DNA of 64,000 nt from Locusta migratoria (GCA_026315105.1 CM048750.1:107353297-107417296); one strand, 5' to 3'. Positions 43,682 through 56,136 are shown, counted from the first letter of the stretch. The notes: generated by a model from the sequence alone, not told the origin. A program made the numbers and translations.

Positions 43682-44458
43682 TATGTATCTTCCAAGTAAG
43701 TACGTCTGAGGACACAGAAGTTTGATAATCCTGGGCCTTCAAACCCTCGAAGTAGTCTCTTGCTACTGTCTCCACAGACTTCCAACGATGTGGGAGGCGC
43801 TGAATACCATTTGCGGCACTATGTCTGTATCGGGTCTCCTGTTCGCACACAGCGTGTTGGAAACCGCCTAGCACGTAGTGGTTCCTTAATCTTTGCAATG
43901 AGATCGAAGTCGCAGGGCAAAATGTCTGGAGAGTACGGGGGTGCTCCAATTCTTCCCATCCCCGTCATCGCAATAGCTGCCCCACACACTCTGCTTTCTG
44001 TGGTCTTGCTTTATCATTCACTGTCCACAAGATCGGGACGTTTCCTCGAACGCCACGTCGTACCTGTCGCCACGTCGGTATGCACTGAACGCTGCTCATC
44101 ACTGGTTGACACAAATCCTTCCTAAAGCTTTCGTACCCACCGTGCTACTATACAGTAGAGCATTATTGCCAAGTCCTTCCACTAATTCACTGTGACGTTT
44201 CATCGCATTTCTCCCTCGGAATACTGCTGTTTCGATGTAGGCGTGCTGCTCAAGACGGGTTACTTCCTCCTCCCGCGCCACTTACCAAGGGACTTACTTC
44301 ACAGAGCCATCGGTTGCTCTGCAAACACACTACTCCCGCAGAACTTCCAACGTACGTTTACATATCTACGAGAAGGAAAACGGTTGACATAACTTTTGCA
44401 CCACATCTGTATTTTCTCATCGAGAAGGATTTTATACTCCGAAACTCATCATATGGCC
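43682..44458 (-). pseudogene. mariner-type transposase relic with internal deletion
   Basis: The N-terminal part on the minus strand (44281-44130) reads EQHAYIETAVFRGRNAMKRH, SELVEGLGNNALLY. After a large deletion the C-terminal half follows: NVPILWTVNDKARPQKAECV near the second catalytic Asp, EELEHPRTLQ/APPYSPDILPCDFDLIAKI (final Asp in PCDFD) and IQRLPHRWKSVETVARDYFE. Frames change between these blocks. The second mariner here in which ends survive and the catalytic middle is missing. Terminal inverted repeats were not resolved. Confidence 0.75.
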
Positions 44459-44463
44459 ATTAT

Positions 44464-44465
<2 letters not shown>

Positions 44466-44523
<58 letters not shown>
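44466..44523. repeat. (CA)n (TA)n microsatellite
   Basis: About 36 nt of CA followed by about 22 nt of TA. A tRNA-like head fragment (GTGGTGGCCGAGCGGTC, about 44531-44590) follows, part of a family B-like SINE. Confidence 0.92.
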
Positions 44524-44666
44524 TGAAACTTGCCGTGGTGGTGGCCGAGCGGTCGAAAGCGACATGCTGCCGGCCGCGCGCGTATGGTGTATGGCGGCCG
44601 GTATCTTGCAATAGTATTCCACGTCATTATATATTGTAAAAACAAACATATTTAGAAATTGCCTCG

Positions 44667-46930
44667 GGAGGAGTGGCCGAGAGGTTATAACATTGCGGAG
44701 GTATCCCGAGTTGCATTTGGATCGGTACCTGAGGATGTAAAACTGGATATGCTTGCTGACGTCACAGAGGAAGAAGTTAATGATATATCAAAGCAGGATC
44801 TACCAACAAATCACCTGGTCATGACGGCATCCCACTTGAGTTTTATAAAACATTTCGTCACCTACTATCTCCGATGTGGACAGAAATTTGTTGGGACCTT
44901 ATGTCACCGCAGGTGCAGATCCCTGATGGTTTCCTCGACGGTATCGTCATTCCCATACATAAATCTCATGGGACGTCAAGGATAAGCGATTATCGTCCAT
45001 TGACGTTGCTCAATAGTGATACAAAGATCTTTACTCGGCTTCTGGCTGCACGGCTCAAAGGCACGGTAAGATTTGTGGTTTCGCCTGATCAAACCTCCTT
45101 TGGTGGTGTTAACAACATCAGCACCATCCTTTCTCGCTCTAGCTCATGCTTGACGTATGTGTCCTTTTTTGGCCACTTTGCCAAGCTTTGATAGAGTCGA
45201 TCACGAGTACTTGGAAGAGGTACTCGGTAACATGAAATACCGTGAGACTACCATCAAAGTCATAATGCGCCTGCTTCGAGGAGCGACGTCCCGTGTACTG
45301 TACAATGGTCGCCTTACTCAGCCAATATCGATACAGCGTTCAAGGCTGTCCGCTCTCTGCATTGTTGTATGCTTATGCAATGGAACCGTTGTTTTGTGGA
45401 CTCCGTCAGCGTCTGTCAGGGATCACACTCGTTGGACGTGTATTTTGCTGCACTGCTAATGCGGACGATCTCGTCCTCGTTCTACGCAGCTACGCAGAGT
45501 TAAGGGAGTCCCTGGAGTGGATGACCACATACGGTGAAGCCTCTGGTAGCTGTCTTAATGTCCGAAAATCATGTGTCATGCTTATAGGTGTGGGGCTTCC
45601 TGCAGACAGCGCTGCTCCTTTGCGAGTAACTACAACTATCCGATGCTTAGGACTCGACTTCACAGTGGATATGCGGCGTACGATCGCCTTCAACTGCCGA
45701 CGCTTACTAAACCAGTTGCGCGCTGGTCTTTTCGATCATCGCCTCAGGGCCCTGGACCGCGGACTCAGTATGTTAATATATATGAGGCGTTACGTATCCC
45801 TCACGTGGCACAAAACTTACCAACTACGCCCTTCATGGAATTACGCATGTTAGCTGCACTGGGTTCATATTTCTGCCATGGCTTGCTGTTCAAGATAAGA
45901 TACGAGACCCTCACTCTCTCGAGAAACAGAGGCGGACTAGGCCTGTACCATGTGCCTAACAGAGCGACAACCCTTTTTCTCAGCTCTCACATGATGCTAT
46001 GGCGCCGCGGTGGAGTAGCCGAGCGGTCTAAAGCGTCTTGCTGCGGAGCGCGCGGTTGCTCGCCGTGGAGGTTCGAGTCCTCCCTGGGGCATGGGTGTGT
46101 GTGTTTGTCCTTAGGTTAGTTTACCTAGGTTTAAGTAGTTTGTAAGCTACGGACTGATGAGCACGCAGTTTGGTCCGATAGAATGACAAACATTTAAACA
46201 TTTGATGCTGTGGCGTCGTAATCCCACATGCCTCACCAGCCTGTTTCTGGAGACTCTTGCACGGCGTTCTCTCTCAGCTCCTATCATGCTTTCAGGTGTT
46301 CCGACGCCATTCTTTTACTTCCGTCGCTTTTACCTCGAACTGAGCTATGTCCACATAGCGATACTGCCGACACGCTTGATGTCTACGTAGGCGATCTACG
46401 GATTTCTTGAGAAGAACAGACCACCAACTGTGATTGAAGAAAAGCACCCCAGACTTTACTGAAGTGTCGTCTGCCGATCGGTGGGTGCTCCTTATCTTGC
46501 CTCTGACGTCCAGTCGACATGGTACCTTACGGTTAATGGGAGACAGTATGTCAGTCACGACTTCACAGAATTCACATAGCATACTCACCAATGTGTGTCG
46601 CCTGTAATGTAATGGACACGGACGAGCATCGACTGGTCTGCGGATCGGCGGAAGGAGTCTGGGTCTTGGTACGACAGATGCTGGCTTTGATTACTCGTAC
46701 GACCTCTCGTCACATACTTCCCCAGTTTCTTCTCTTTCCAGACTCGGGACATTACCCACAAACGAAGACAGACGCTGTGAAACGGATTTTTGGACATGCG
46801 GTTCACTACTTGTTTGTAAATGAAGAGAAGAACGAAATTGATTTTTTGGAACCTACTGAACAAATGACATTGCACAGTTGTACGCAATCCAAAATACGGG
46901 CAATATTTCTCCAATTTTCTATATAGTGTT
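44667..46930 (+). pseudogene. Tx1/L1-like LINE ORF2 remnant split by a SINE
   Basis: Successive frames read DGFLDGIVIPIHKS, ISDYRPLTLLNSDTKIFTRL and LAARLKG, SPDQTSFGG, then FDRVDHEYLEEVLGNM (motif A region), SVQGCPLSALLYAYAMEPLF (motif B) and NADDLVLVL (motif C, normally YADD). GSCLNVRKSCVM, RNRGGLGLYHVPNRA and a C-terminal CVACNVMDTDEHRLVC follow, resembling the zinc-knuckle region of L1/Tx1-type proteins. At least four frame changes and a SINE at 46005-46202 make it a pseudogene. Endonuclease not identified. An A-rich 3' region follows to about 47050. Confidence 0.8.
46005..46202 (+). mobile_element. SINE family B in the Tx1-like LINE
   Basis: Complete copy (CCGCGGTGGAGTAGCCGAGC, B box GGTTCGAGTCC). 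The 13-bp duplication TGATGCTATGGCG / TGATGCTGTGGCG flanks it (45992-46004, 46203-46215). Confidence 0.95.
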
Positions 46931-46969
46931 TTTCGTAATCCACCCCGAATTTGGGGTGTTCCTGCCATG

Positions 46970-47404
46970 AAGTAATTGATCCTTACATTTACTTATGAAC
47001 GTAAAAAAAAGGAGAAAACTAAAATTAAATAAAATTAAAATAAATTAATGAACTTCATTTTTATGCTACACTGAATGTCCTTCTCCTTTTACCCTTTATT
47101 GTCCCCTATTAGAAATAGGTTAATTGCAGTGGGCCTAGAATAAGATAGGGCAAACGCCTGAAGTGGTGCAGTTGGTCATTTATTTTATTTGATTTTCTAG
47201 GGTAATAGTGGCGGTGGCAATTAATTCTTTTTTTTTAGTTCATAAAAAATAATAAAATAAAAAAGATGATTAGGGCTCGGACTCTTACGCCAAAGGTCTC
47301 GGGTTCGATTCCTCCTCCGGCAAATTTTTTTTTCCTTCTGTTTCATTTTCTTTTGATATTCCACCAATTATTCAGAAAGTTAAAAAGAGAGAGAGGGAGA
47401 GAGA
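46970..47404. other. A/T-rich sequence with one tRNA-like B box
   Basis: Probably the 3' UTR of the Tx1-like LINE, then unassigned DNA. Around 47266-47322, GGCTCGGACTC and GGGTTCGATTCC look like a decayed tRNA-derived head. A (GA)n tract at about 47387-47410 precedes the next SINE. Confidence 0.4.
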
Positions 47405-47407
47405 GAG

Positions 47408-47585
47408 AGGTCTAAAGCACCATGCTGCCGAGCGCGCGGTTGCCCGCCGTAGGAGGTTCAAGTCCTCCCTCAGGCATGGGTGACTGTGTTGTCTTCAGGT
47501 TTAAGTTAGGTTAAGTAGTTTGTAAGCTTAGGGACTGATAACCACAGACATTAAGTCCCATAATATTTACAAACATATGAACATT
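47408..47585 (+). mobile_element. SINE family B, 5' end eroded
   Basis: GAGCGCGCGGTTGCCCGCC and the B box GGTTCAAGTCC are present. The body ends TTTACAAACATATGAAC. The start merges with the (GA)n tract. Confidence 0.85.
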
Positions 47586-47975
47586 TTTTATTTAGAAATT
47601 CAATGAGATTCTTTTGTTACAAACAAAGTTTTAATTGATGTACAAATACTTGATAATGGCCACATAATTTCACCGAAAATAGTTGGCTCGTTTGGTGACC
47701 CACCTTTACTGGACATTTTTGCTGCTATTATCGTGTACTTTCAACCGTTTAAGTTTGCGCCATCCTTTTTATACAGCCTACATAACTTCCACAACACGAC
47801 AGAATAAAACGAAAGTCACTGCCATACGACATGTTTACTGAAGCTACAGGGATAGATCGTAGAAAATTAATAACTGTACATTTCACTCCATTCCATGATG
47901 GTGGTGATGGTGGCTGGTGCAGCAACAGTGTTGAATATTAAAAAATGCTCAGTCTCTGTTGCAGTATTTTATTTA

Positions 47976-48016
47976 CCAATTACGCGTTTCGCGCTGTTAG
48001 CGCATCGTCAGACTGG
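47976..48016 (-). ncRNA. hammerhead ribozyme candidate at PLE 3' end
   Basis: On the minus strand: stem I CCAGT (48016-48012) pairs with ATTGG (47980-47976, one G-T wobble). The core box is CTGACGA, followed by one extra T, stem II GCGCT/AGCGC, GAA, ACGCGT and A at the cleavage position. Stems I and II differ in sequence from the 41.1 kb copy yet pair equally well, while the core is identical, which is what selection on structure would leave. Confidence 0.6.
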
Positions 48017-48513
48017 AAAAAGACAAATATTTTATTACCGTCCGTGTACCTGGTACGCAGCGAACCTAATGTGGCTAAGGTGAGTAAATTTGGAAATTCG
48101 GACTTACTTGGGCGGAGATGGAGTCGCAGAAGTATCTATTGCTGTCTAGGAGGTATCTTAACAATTTGTGTTATTGGGCGCCTGCAAAGAGGTAAACGTA
48201 CAAAGTGCGTAAGGGTTATTTGAGCTATAATAATTAGGGACTAAAGGGGTGTGGTATGGAAATTAATAAAACGCTTTATATTATAAAACTCACCATAGCA
48301 GCAGAGGAGTCGCTGTCGCGGCAGGTCCACGTTTACAACTGGTAGTATTCTTAATAACTACGGAACATGACTACGACCGTGAAACAGAGCGGTATGGGCA
48401 GAGTTACGCCTGCGAGAATGAGCGGCTAGAGGTGTTTGTGACGTGAGGGAATAAATCTTGTGAAATGATACATGTTGGTATGAAATAATAATAGATGAAT
48501 GAAAACGAAATTA

Positions 48514-49272
48514 TTAGAGGCCTGAGGGTGGGGTGGGAGAAAGATGTGAATTGTCAGAAGGGGGGTCATTTTGGAAAAAGATAGATAACATGATGTCGTA
48601 AAAAGTTTGATTTTTTGTGAAGAGCTGTTCGTTGAGACTGTGTTCTGGGGACCGTTTTACAAACTTAGTGATTTCTAATTCTTCAAGAAGTGAGAGTTTT
48701 TTACCTTTGGGGGCGATGTGAAGAACTTGTAATTTGTCAAGGGGGGGCTGAATGTGTTTGCTTCTTTTGAGGTGCTCGGAAAAGGCCGAATTATTTTTGG
48801 CAGCGCCTTTCTTAGTTAAAAGATGTTCTTGGAACCTAGTTTTGAAGGCTCGTCCAGTTTGGCCAATGTAAGATAAGGGGCACTGCAAACATTGTATTTT
48901 GTAGACGCCTGACTGGCTAAAAGAGTCTTTAACTAGCCGTTCACTGTGGTGAAAGCGATACTGGATCTTGTCATTGATCGTGAAGGCTACTTTTATGTGG
49001 GTGGTTTTAAGAAGTGCGGCGAGTCTGTAAGAAAGATTTCCTATGAATGGTAAGGAGACGTAGATGGATTCAGTAGTGATGGTGTTAGGGAGGAGGGAGG
49101 TGTTATTTTTAGAGATTTTTCTGCTGTACAATCGGTCGACCAGGCTCGCCTGGTATCCGTTGGTTCCAGCAATGTGCCGCAGGTTAGCTAGTTCTTGCTC
49201 AACTGTTTCACTGTTTAAAGGGAGGTCGCATAAGCGGTCGATCATTGACGAACTGTTTGTCTCTTTCGCCAT
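48514..49272 (-). pseudogene. PLE C-terminal ORF with GIY-YIG endonuclease
   Basis: 252 codons are open. Residues 1-110 are the linker after the RT (ELANLRHIAGTNGYQASL, YVSLPFIGNLSYRLAALLK). From about 120 the GIY-YIG domain reads SGVYKIQCLQCPLSYIGQTG with RAFKTRFQEH, including CxxC-like cysteines, the catalytic Arg and Glu-His. The end reads ALNEQ-like SLNEQLFTKNQTFYDIMLSI. The domain is intact by eye but cannot act as a complete element without the RT. The start Met is simply the first in an open stretch; upstream sequence is unrelated, marking truncation. Confidence 0.88.
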
Positions 49273-49290
49273 AACGGAGTTTTAAATTCC

Positions 49291-50242
49291 CTCGTGTAAA
49301 TGGGACAGAAACTTTAATGGAGCACTCCGAAGAACAGCCGTCATCTGGGTAACGGCGTAGACGGTCTTGTTTTATTTTGCCTCGAGATATTTTTGTGACA
49401 CTCAGAAAAATCAGCGCAAAGCACCGATGTATTTTTATCAGAAAATTACATCACTGCTGCGGTTTCAGATGGCTGAGACGGGTGTCAAAACATGTTGAAT
49501 AAATCGACCGCTCGGAGAGGCGACGAAAAGTTCTTTTCCTGTGGAGTTTCGTTGCTGTTTCGCCTTCACTGTATTTACGAAAAATGTACAGTCAAGTGCC
49601 AATTGCTTCATGACGGTCAATGATAAGCTGTAAATAGCAAACAATCTGACTGTATGCAATAGCAAATATTTAAAACACAGTGTGCGACATGGAACAAACT
49701 TCTTTGATGGTGAAGTATGCAAGTTAGGTATCAAAATTTTGACAGAAGACAACAAACCATTTACAGTTTTCGGTTGCAGTTCATAGTTCAATATTCATGC
49801 GTGTGGTATATCGGCAGCTTGAGAAATTAGTTAGAAAATATGAATGGACCAGCCAAATTTATATATTAGTATCGACAAAACTATGGCTAGCCTTGACAAG
49901 AGGTATTGTAGTGTTTAGTTGATTTGCATGTGTTCTAAAACATTTTAAGAAAACTATTTTAATCCAATATTTCATTCCTATGACACTGTTATTAAGGTAA
50001 GACGAGTGTAAACGTATATTATTAACTACGATAAAGCTCTTCCAATACAGTATCAAAACATTGTATCCTCTTTGACATAGCAATCAAAAGTCTGAAGGTG
50101 GCTTCATAAGCCGAAAACCGATTAAGTAAACCAAAATAAACTCGTAGGAGGCAGACATATTTTAAAAAATTTACAATAAATGTATTTTATAACACACTAT
50201 AAGGAGCTGCTCTTACTCAGCAGCTGGTTTTTGTGAAATGTA
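49291..50242. other. unassigned sequence
   Basis: AT-rich, no ORF with domain content, no repeat ends recognised. Confidence 0.5.
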
Positions 50243-50433
50243 GCCGCGGTCGAGTAGCCGAGCGGTCTAAAGCGTCTCGCTGCGGAGCGCGCGGTTGCTC
50301 GCCGTGGAGGTTCGAGTTCTCCCTGGGGCATGTTTGTGTTTGTCCTTAGGTTAGTTTACCTAGGTTTAAGTAGTTTGTAAGCTACGGACTGATGACCACG
50401 CAGTTTCGTCCGATAGATTTACAAACAACAACA
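50243..50433 (+). mobile_element. SINE family B with 15-bp duplication
   Basis: Complete copy. Flanked by TTTTTGTGAAATGTA (50228-50242) and TTTTTGTGAAATATA (50434-50448). Confidence 0.95.
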
Positions 50434-50448
50434 TTTTTGTGAAATATA

Positions 50449-51969
50449 AGGAAAATAATCATATAACGATTTTAAGCCTGGAAACCTACCCCTTAACCCT
50501 TTCATTCCCAAGGTTCTTCCTGGACGAAAGTTGATTTATACCGTATTTTTGTTGATGAAAAACATGCTTCTAGTACGACGTTTTGCCACTTCTGAGGCAT
50601 TAATCTGTCCATCTTGGAGGTTGTGTTGCGTTGCCGTCTGTACGTGGCTGAGAGTGTGAGCGTGAGTGTGGTTCCTTTTATTTTACTCCAGCAGTGAATT
50701 GTCTTGTCTTTGCTGCTGTGGCGAAGATTATGCTTGCATTTTTTATGTGGCAGCGTTAACTATCAACAAAATATCGTCAAAGTAATGAAATACCTCGATA
50801 CAAACCTCTGTGTTGTGCATGAAATACATTATATATAAATCAATACTTCGACCAAAAATTTTAAAACATATTTTCATGTTTATTGAGCCGTGTTAATACG
50901 AAAAACACTGAATTTTAATTTTTTCCGAATGTGGGAACGAAAGTGTTAATGGGAAAATGAAGTACAATTGAATGTGATGAAGTTGCCTTGAAAGTTGTGT
51001 CTTTCACTACGAAATAAAACTTACGGTTTCTGTCCCATTCAATAGACTAATTAAATATTGACCCAAAAATGAAATGATTGAATGTTTAGCAAAGGGCATT
51101 GAAGACTTTCGGTATAAGAACTTAATATTGTTTAGTCAATGTCCTTGTTAAAAGGGCCAGAGTTATTGGCAGAGTTTTACGTCACTTTTTGGCCGTGGGA
51201 ATGGTGAATGCAATGCAATGCAATGAAGATCCATTGACCTATAACTGGAAGAACTGATAATGACCTCTCGATCATTAAAACATTGCCTGCCAAGGGAGAG
51301 GTTATTATGAGGAAGCGACTAGGTAGCATGTTAAAAGTTTATTAAGGTATGGAAGATTTTCCGGGTACGGAAATTATCTGATGGTCCATTCAGTCGAGGC
51401 CGAACGAATCGTAAGTTATAGAAATGATCGACTTTAACGGCAGTAAGCTTGCAAAATGTATTACAAAGGTAAAAGAACCAGATCTGGCGTATTTCTGTAT
51501 TTTGTATGAAGCTAGATCCTTCTAAAAATTCACTGTGCATCAGAGAGACTATCACTTGCATTGAGCATCACAGGGCACTGAATCACAACTTAGTAGTGAT
51601 AACTGTGATTTTCCTCTGAACAGCAGATAGCCTTGAAAAATCATGGTATCTCATTGCGACTTTTCTCGTGTGTTTGTCTACTAAAAAAAGTTAGTTTGAC
51701 TAGAAACATTGTCACACTCCTAAACGCCTTATAGCAATGAACTGAAATTGGGCTATGCAGAATCTTGCCAGTCATAGTGGTGAGCTGTGCAAGTCTGTTT
51801 CCATGCCTACAGCAGTTACTCACCGTTCTGTGTCTATTGGTCCAGCAAGTAATTTTTCTTAAGTCCCTACACTGGAAAAAATGTTTCAACTGATGACTTG
51901 TATTACACATTACTTCCCACACCGAGTGAAAAAGCGCAGTGGTGACACACTTTACTCGCATTTCAGTGG
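50449..51969. other. unassigned sequence
   Basis: No gene or repeat identified on either strand; the longest open stretch is about 118 codons (minus, 51997-51641), without recognisable domains and overlapping a SINE tail relic. Confidence 0.45.
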
Positions 51970-52175
51970 ACGGCGTCTCAAACCGTTCTGCCACCATTCT
52001 GATTTAGGTTTTATTTCGTGATTCCCTAAATCAATACAGGCAAATGCTGATATGCATACTTTCAAAGGCCACGACCGATTTCCTTCCTCATGCATGACAA
52101 GTAGTATCCGATCGCGTGCTCCGTCTCTAATGACCACGATAACGACGGGACGTTAAAACCCAAACTTCCTTCCAT
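51970..52175 (+). mobile_element. SINE family E relic
   Basis: The order GATTTAGGTTTTATTTCGTG, CCCTAAATC, AGGCAAATGC, GGCCACGACCGATTTCCTTCC, GTGCTCCGTCTCTAATGACC, CGACGGGACGTTAAA matches the copy at 21.6 kb and a locust repeat I recall. A weak B-box-like CTCAAACC near 51978 may be the end of a tRNA-derived head. Confidence 0.6.
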
Positions 52176-52330
52176 TACGCCCACTGCTAAAAGAGCATGT
52201 CTAATGGTTTGCCCAAGGCACCAACGATCCATCTTGTCATTGAGTTCGCACCCGACGAGCTGTACTCTGTCTACCACAACGTAAAACAAACTTTTATCCG
52301 CAGATACTACGATTCTTCACTGCTGTGTAC

Positions 52331-52506
52331 TTAAAAGCGGTCAGCATACATATTTTAAATTAGTAAAATCGTCGGTGACATATTGAAATAAGTAGACTGG
52401 TGAATTAATTGCCAAACTAAACAAAATGTTCGGTAGGATCGTCACAAAATTGGATTTGGTACAAACACATTCACAAATTCTTGTCATTAATGAATTCCTT
52501 AAATTA
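52331..52506. repeat. direct repeat, copy 1
   Basis: Matches 52959-53130, with long shared runs such as GGTGAATTAATTGCCAAAC and TGGATTTGGTACAAACAC. Copies are in the same orientation, 628 bp apart. Confidence 0.9.
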
Positions 52507-52958
52507 AACAAATCACACAAGCAAGAGACATTGTCAGAGTCAAGAATCACGTGAGCCGGTAATTAATGCACGTGTTACTCGATATTTAAATTTTCAAATT
52601 GACAATCATTAAAAATGAGAAAATTCAAAATAGCAACGCAATAACCTGTGCAATTAATGAAATATACATTACACAATAATAACATAATACAAAAATTGCA
52701 AAGCTTCCACAAACAATCACACGAAAGCTTCAACAAAAAAGGAGAAAAAATAAAAATCCAACTATTCCCTCCAAAAAATTCCCACTATCATAGTTTCAAA
52801 ATCAATCCTATTACTAATATTCCATGAAATGTCGTGTTACAAATTGTGTTGCACGTGGTCGTAATTACGACAAGAATGTGCCTTTGTTAAAATAATGCAA
52901 TCTCACTGCGTATCCAGTATATCCGATTAAGTAAGATACTGGTAGACAGGTTCGCCGG

Positions 52959-53130
52959 GTAAAAGCGGTCTGCAGATATACTTTCTGTTGGAAAAACCGT
53001 CTGTGGTATCTTGAAATAAATAGACTGGTGAATTAATTGCCAAACTAAACAAAATAATGGGTCAGATCGGCACAAAACTGGATTTGGTACAAACACTGTC
53101 ACAAATTGTTGTCATTAATAAATTCCTTAA
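52959..53130. repeat. direct repeat, copy 2
   Basis: Second copy of the 52.33 kb repeat, beginning AAAAGCGGTCTGCA and ending TGTCATTAATAAATTCC. The pair could be the flanking repeats of a deleted or very small element, but no terminal dinucleotides or primer site were seen. Confidence 0.9.
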
Positions 53131-54302
53131 AAATAATTTATCATGGCCTATTGATATGTTGATAGAAGAAATATTCTTACAATGGCTTATGTGAATCAAA
53201 TCTTTTCTTTATATAGTTACGGTATGTAGCATGAATGTGAGTGGTAGATAAATCTGACTGCAAGAAATAATAATGATATATCAGAAAACATAATTTATAT
53301 CACCTGCGAGAATCTATTCCGCTCTATAAAATGTAATGACATGCACTTTCATATAATAATGACTTGCATATAAGACAGTATTGATTATTTCATACAACAG
53401 TCACAATCAGTAATATTGATTTATCTTTGTGTGCTGAATCAAGAAAAACATTTTAAAAAACTAATCAGCATAAATATCCATTAATTAACATTTCTTTGGA
53501 CATAGCTTGAAAGAAAGGGTTTAGGTAACTAACTACTTGAATGAAACAATGCTGCAAAAAAAATTAAGAATTATTATTCCGCAGGAGCAGCTATGTACAT
53601 CACCTTTTTTTAGAGTATTATACATAATATAAGTTACAGAAAGTAGTCAGTCTGTCCGTCGAATAAACGATAAGTCTGAGGCTCAATTTCTATGTCCGAT
53701 TTCTCCACACAACTCGTCACAACCACAGCACACAGCAGTGCCGCTACTGAACTCTACCAACACTACCGTACCACTGAACTTAACCTCAGAACAGCCTACA
53801 GTCTAAAATTCTTTGACAAAGACACACCACATCCTGAGGAGTTTTCTATGTCACACATCAGAGATAACAAAAGTCAGTCAAACGTACAAAAATTCCAGTG
53901 ATACATGTTTCATCACTGCACAAATTTCATAATACGTGTTTCAAAATTTACATACAGCATGGCTCATGTGATTTCCCATTTCCTCATTGCACTGGTCATC
54001 TTAACGTAGCTAAATGTAAGGTGTGTATATACAAAAAAACTGTGAAGGTCGTATTTTAGGGCCCAATTTTTGTAACAGCTAAAGTAGATAATTCTGTCTG
54101 CAAACTGAAACTTTAACACTGTTAAAGATCTTGTAAAAAAAGTCATTTTGTAAATACTAATATAATTTTAGACAAATAATTAAAAAATAAGCTGAAACAT
54201 CTTTGGGAAAAAAATTGAAGTGTCTTGCATACGGCGGAATATCCTTACTATCAGTTAATTATTCTTCCTTTCGTAAGTGATCGGTTAGACTTATCTGCCT
54301 CA
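53131..54302. other. unassigned AT-rich sequence
   Basis: No support for genes or repeats. Short open frames at 53692 and on the minus strand at 54146 show no domain. Confidence 0.5.
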
Positions 54303-54491
54303 TGGAATGGCCGTATGATCTAAGGCCTCATTCTACGGACTTGTCTGCCGTCCTCGCCGGACGTTCTAGTCCTCCCTCGGGGAGGGTTCTGTGTTGTCCA
54401 TAGTGTAAGTTAGTTTGAGTAGTTTGTAGGTCTATGGACTGCTAACCATAGAATTTTGATCCAATAGGTTTACAAACATTTGAACATTTTT
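54303..54491 (+). mobile_element. SINE family B, strongly diverged
   Basis: Head ATGGCCGTATGATCTAAGG and body GTAAGTTAGTTTGAGTAG, TATGGACTGCTAACCA and TTTACAAACATTTGAAC. Many substitutions, so an old copy. Confidence 0.78.
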
Positions 54492-54894
54492 TACAATTCC
54501 GTTAACACTCATCATGTCTTTGCCACTCTTGTTTTTCCGGCTTGACCGAGGAAGTATATAGTTCTCCCGGGACAAATAAAGCTTCGTCTTTCGCCTCGTA
54601 GTAAATTGTTCGGATTTCCTTTGGCCAACAGCTTCTGCACATTTCGATTCACAATTATCCTCAGACATGATCATCTCTTGACTCGGCCTTCGTTGCGTGA
54701 AACAACGATGCACTTCTTATTACTAGGGGTAGCGCATGAGTTTTCACGATGATGGTAAATGCACACTTATACCGCAGATAGAAAATTTGAAAAATTTATC
54801 TGCATCTTCAGACTAGAGCTAACGAAACAACATATCAGTTGACACAGAGCCGTTTCTGAGGAAATAACTTCAATGTGAGATTATTTTGTTAGGA

Positions 54895-56110
54895 TTGATT
54901 CCGTTATGTGCTCAACGACTATTTTCCGATTTGTAGAATACTGTCAGTTACCATTAGTAAATATTTTGTTTATTCACCACATGTAGATTTTGATCACTGT
55001 GTGATCATTATTAGTGCTAAGACAAATACAAAGGACCAGTTACAATTAGATAATTTACATGGCAAATTATAAATTAGTTGTCGAACAAGGTTTCAATTAC
55101 AGTCAATGATAAAATACATACTCTAAAGCAAACAGTTCAAACGCTTAAAACTTTACGACCTCCATGTTGGAGGTTACGTTCATATTGATGCAGCTATTAC
55201 AATTTTTACACAGTTGATGTCAGCGTTGACGACTGTTGGCGACTGTTTATCCAAACATCTCACATGCACATGCGAGTACTTTTTTTGCAGGGACAAATGT
55301 AGTAAATATCAAGTATTTTTCTGTATACCAATGAGAGACCATTAATTTTAGCACCAAACGTCAACATGTTTTACGTATTTTCAAGCAAACCTTAAGTGGA
55401 AACTGTGTTTTATGTCATGAAATATGTAAGATAGTTTTTACAAGAGATGTTGATACAGAAACTTACAACTCTGTTTACTGACTGTATTTATTACTACAAC
55501 TACAATTTGTAAAATTGAAACTATTTGATTCTATTATATTGACTGCGAACAAGATTGCTAACATGTTATCTAATTAAAACAGTCTTTTCAAACTGTTACT
55601 GTAATATTCAATATTAGTAACATCATTTTAAAGCACGAATCCAGTACAACTGATCAATGATATTTATTAACATAGAACATTAATAAAGTAAAAAGTACCT
55701 ATTAAAACAACATATAACCATTACTGAAACATAATAAATTTTCCACAATTACAATTTTTGATGTACGGACCTTTAAATAGGGCACCACAGTTGCTAATGA
55801 CCAACGCTGACATCAGCTGTGTAAAATTGTAACATCTGCAGTAGTATGAACGTAATTTGCAACAGGGAGGTGGGAAAATTTAATCTCTTAAGATATTTAT
55901 TTTATAATTCACTGTAATTGAAACCTTGTACTATTGGTTCATAATTTGGCATGTATATTACCTAATTCTAACTGGTTCTTTTATATTTGTCTTAGTAGTA
56001 ACAATGATCACACAGTGATCGAAATGTAGATGTGGTGAATAAACAAACTATTTAGGACTGATAGCTGACAATATATTCTACAAAGATTACTTTGTTCCTA
56101 AGTTCGCATC
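54895..56110. mobile_element. 1.2-kb inverted-repeat element, possibly PLE-derived
   Basis: About 54895-55275 is an inverted copy of about 55765-56110, with matched runs such as TGTTTATTCACCACAT / GTGGTGAATAAACA, GATCACTGTGTGATC / GATCACACAGTGATC and AAGGTTTCAATTACAG / CTGTAATTGAAACCTTG. About 490 nt separate the arms. The right arm has GATCACACAGTGATCGAAAT and then GTGGTGAATAAAC, in the order hairpin, GAAA, AATAAA seen in PLE ends, but the CTGATGA box is absent. No ORF. It could equally be a MITE or foldback element. Confidence 0.6.
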
Positions 56111-56136
56111 TGTATTCTCAAAAACAGTATGAAATG

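Larger units (their letters stand above)
47900..49290 (-). mobile_element. Penelope-like element, 3' half
   Basis: The coding remnant 49272-48514 is followed, on the minus strand, by about 500 nt of 3' region and a hammerhead-like motif at 48016-47976, then GTAAATAAAATACTGC. The 5' half with the reverse transcriptase is missing. The same strand order (GIY-YIG ORF, UTR, ribozyme, A-rich end) is seen in the copy at 38.7-41.2 kb. Confidence 0.82.

Noticed and set aside
52331..53130. LTR retrotransposon with short LTRs
   Set aside because: No TG...CA ends, primer-binding site, polypurine tract or coding sequence between the repeats.
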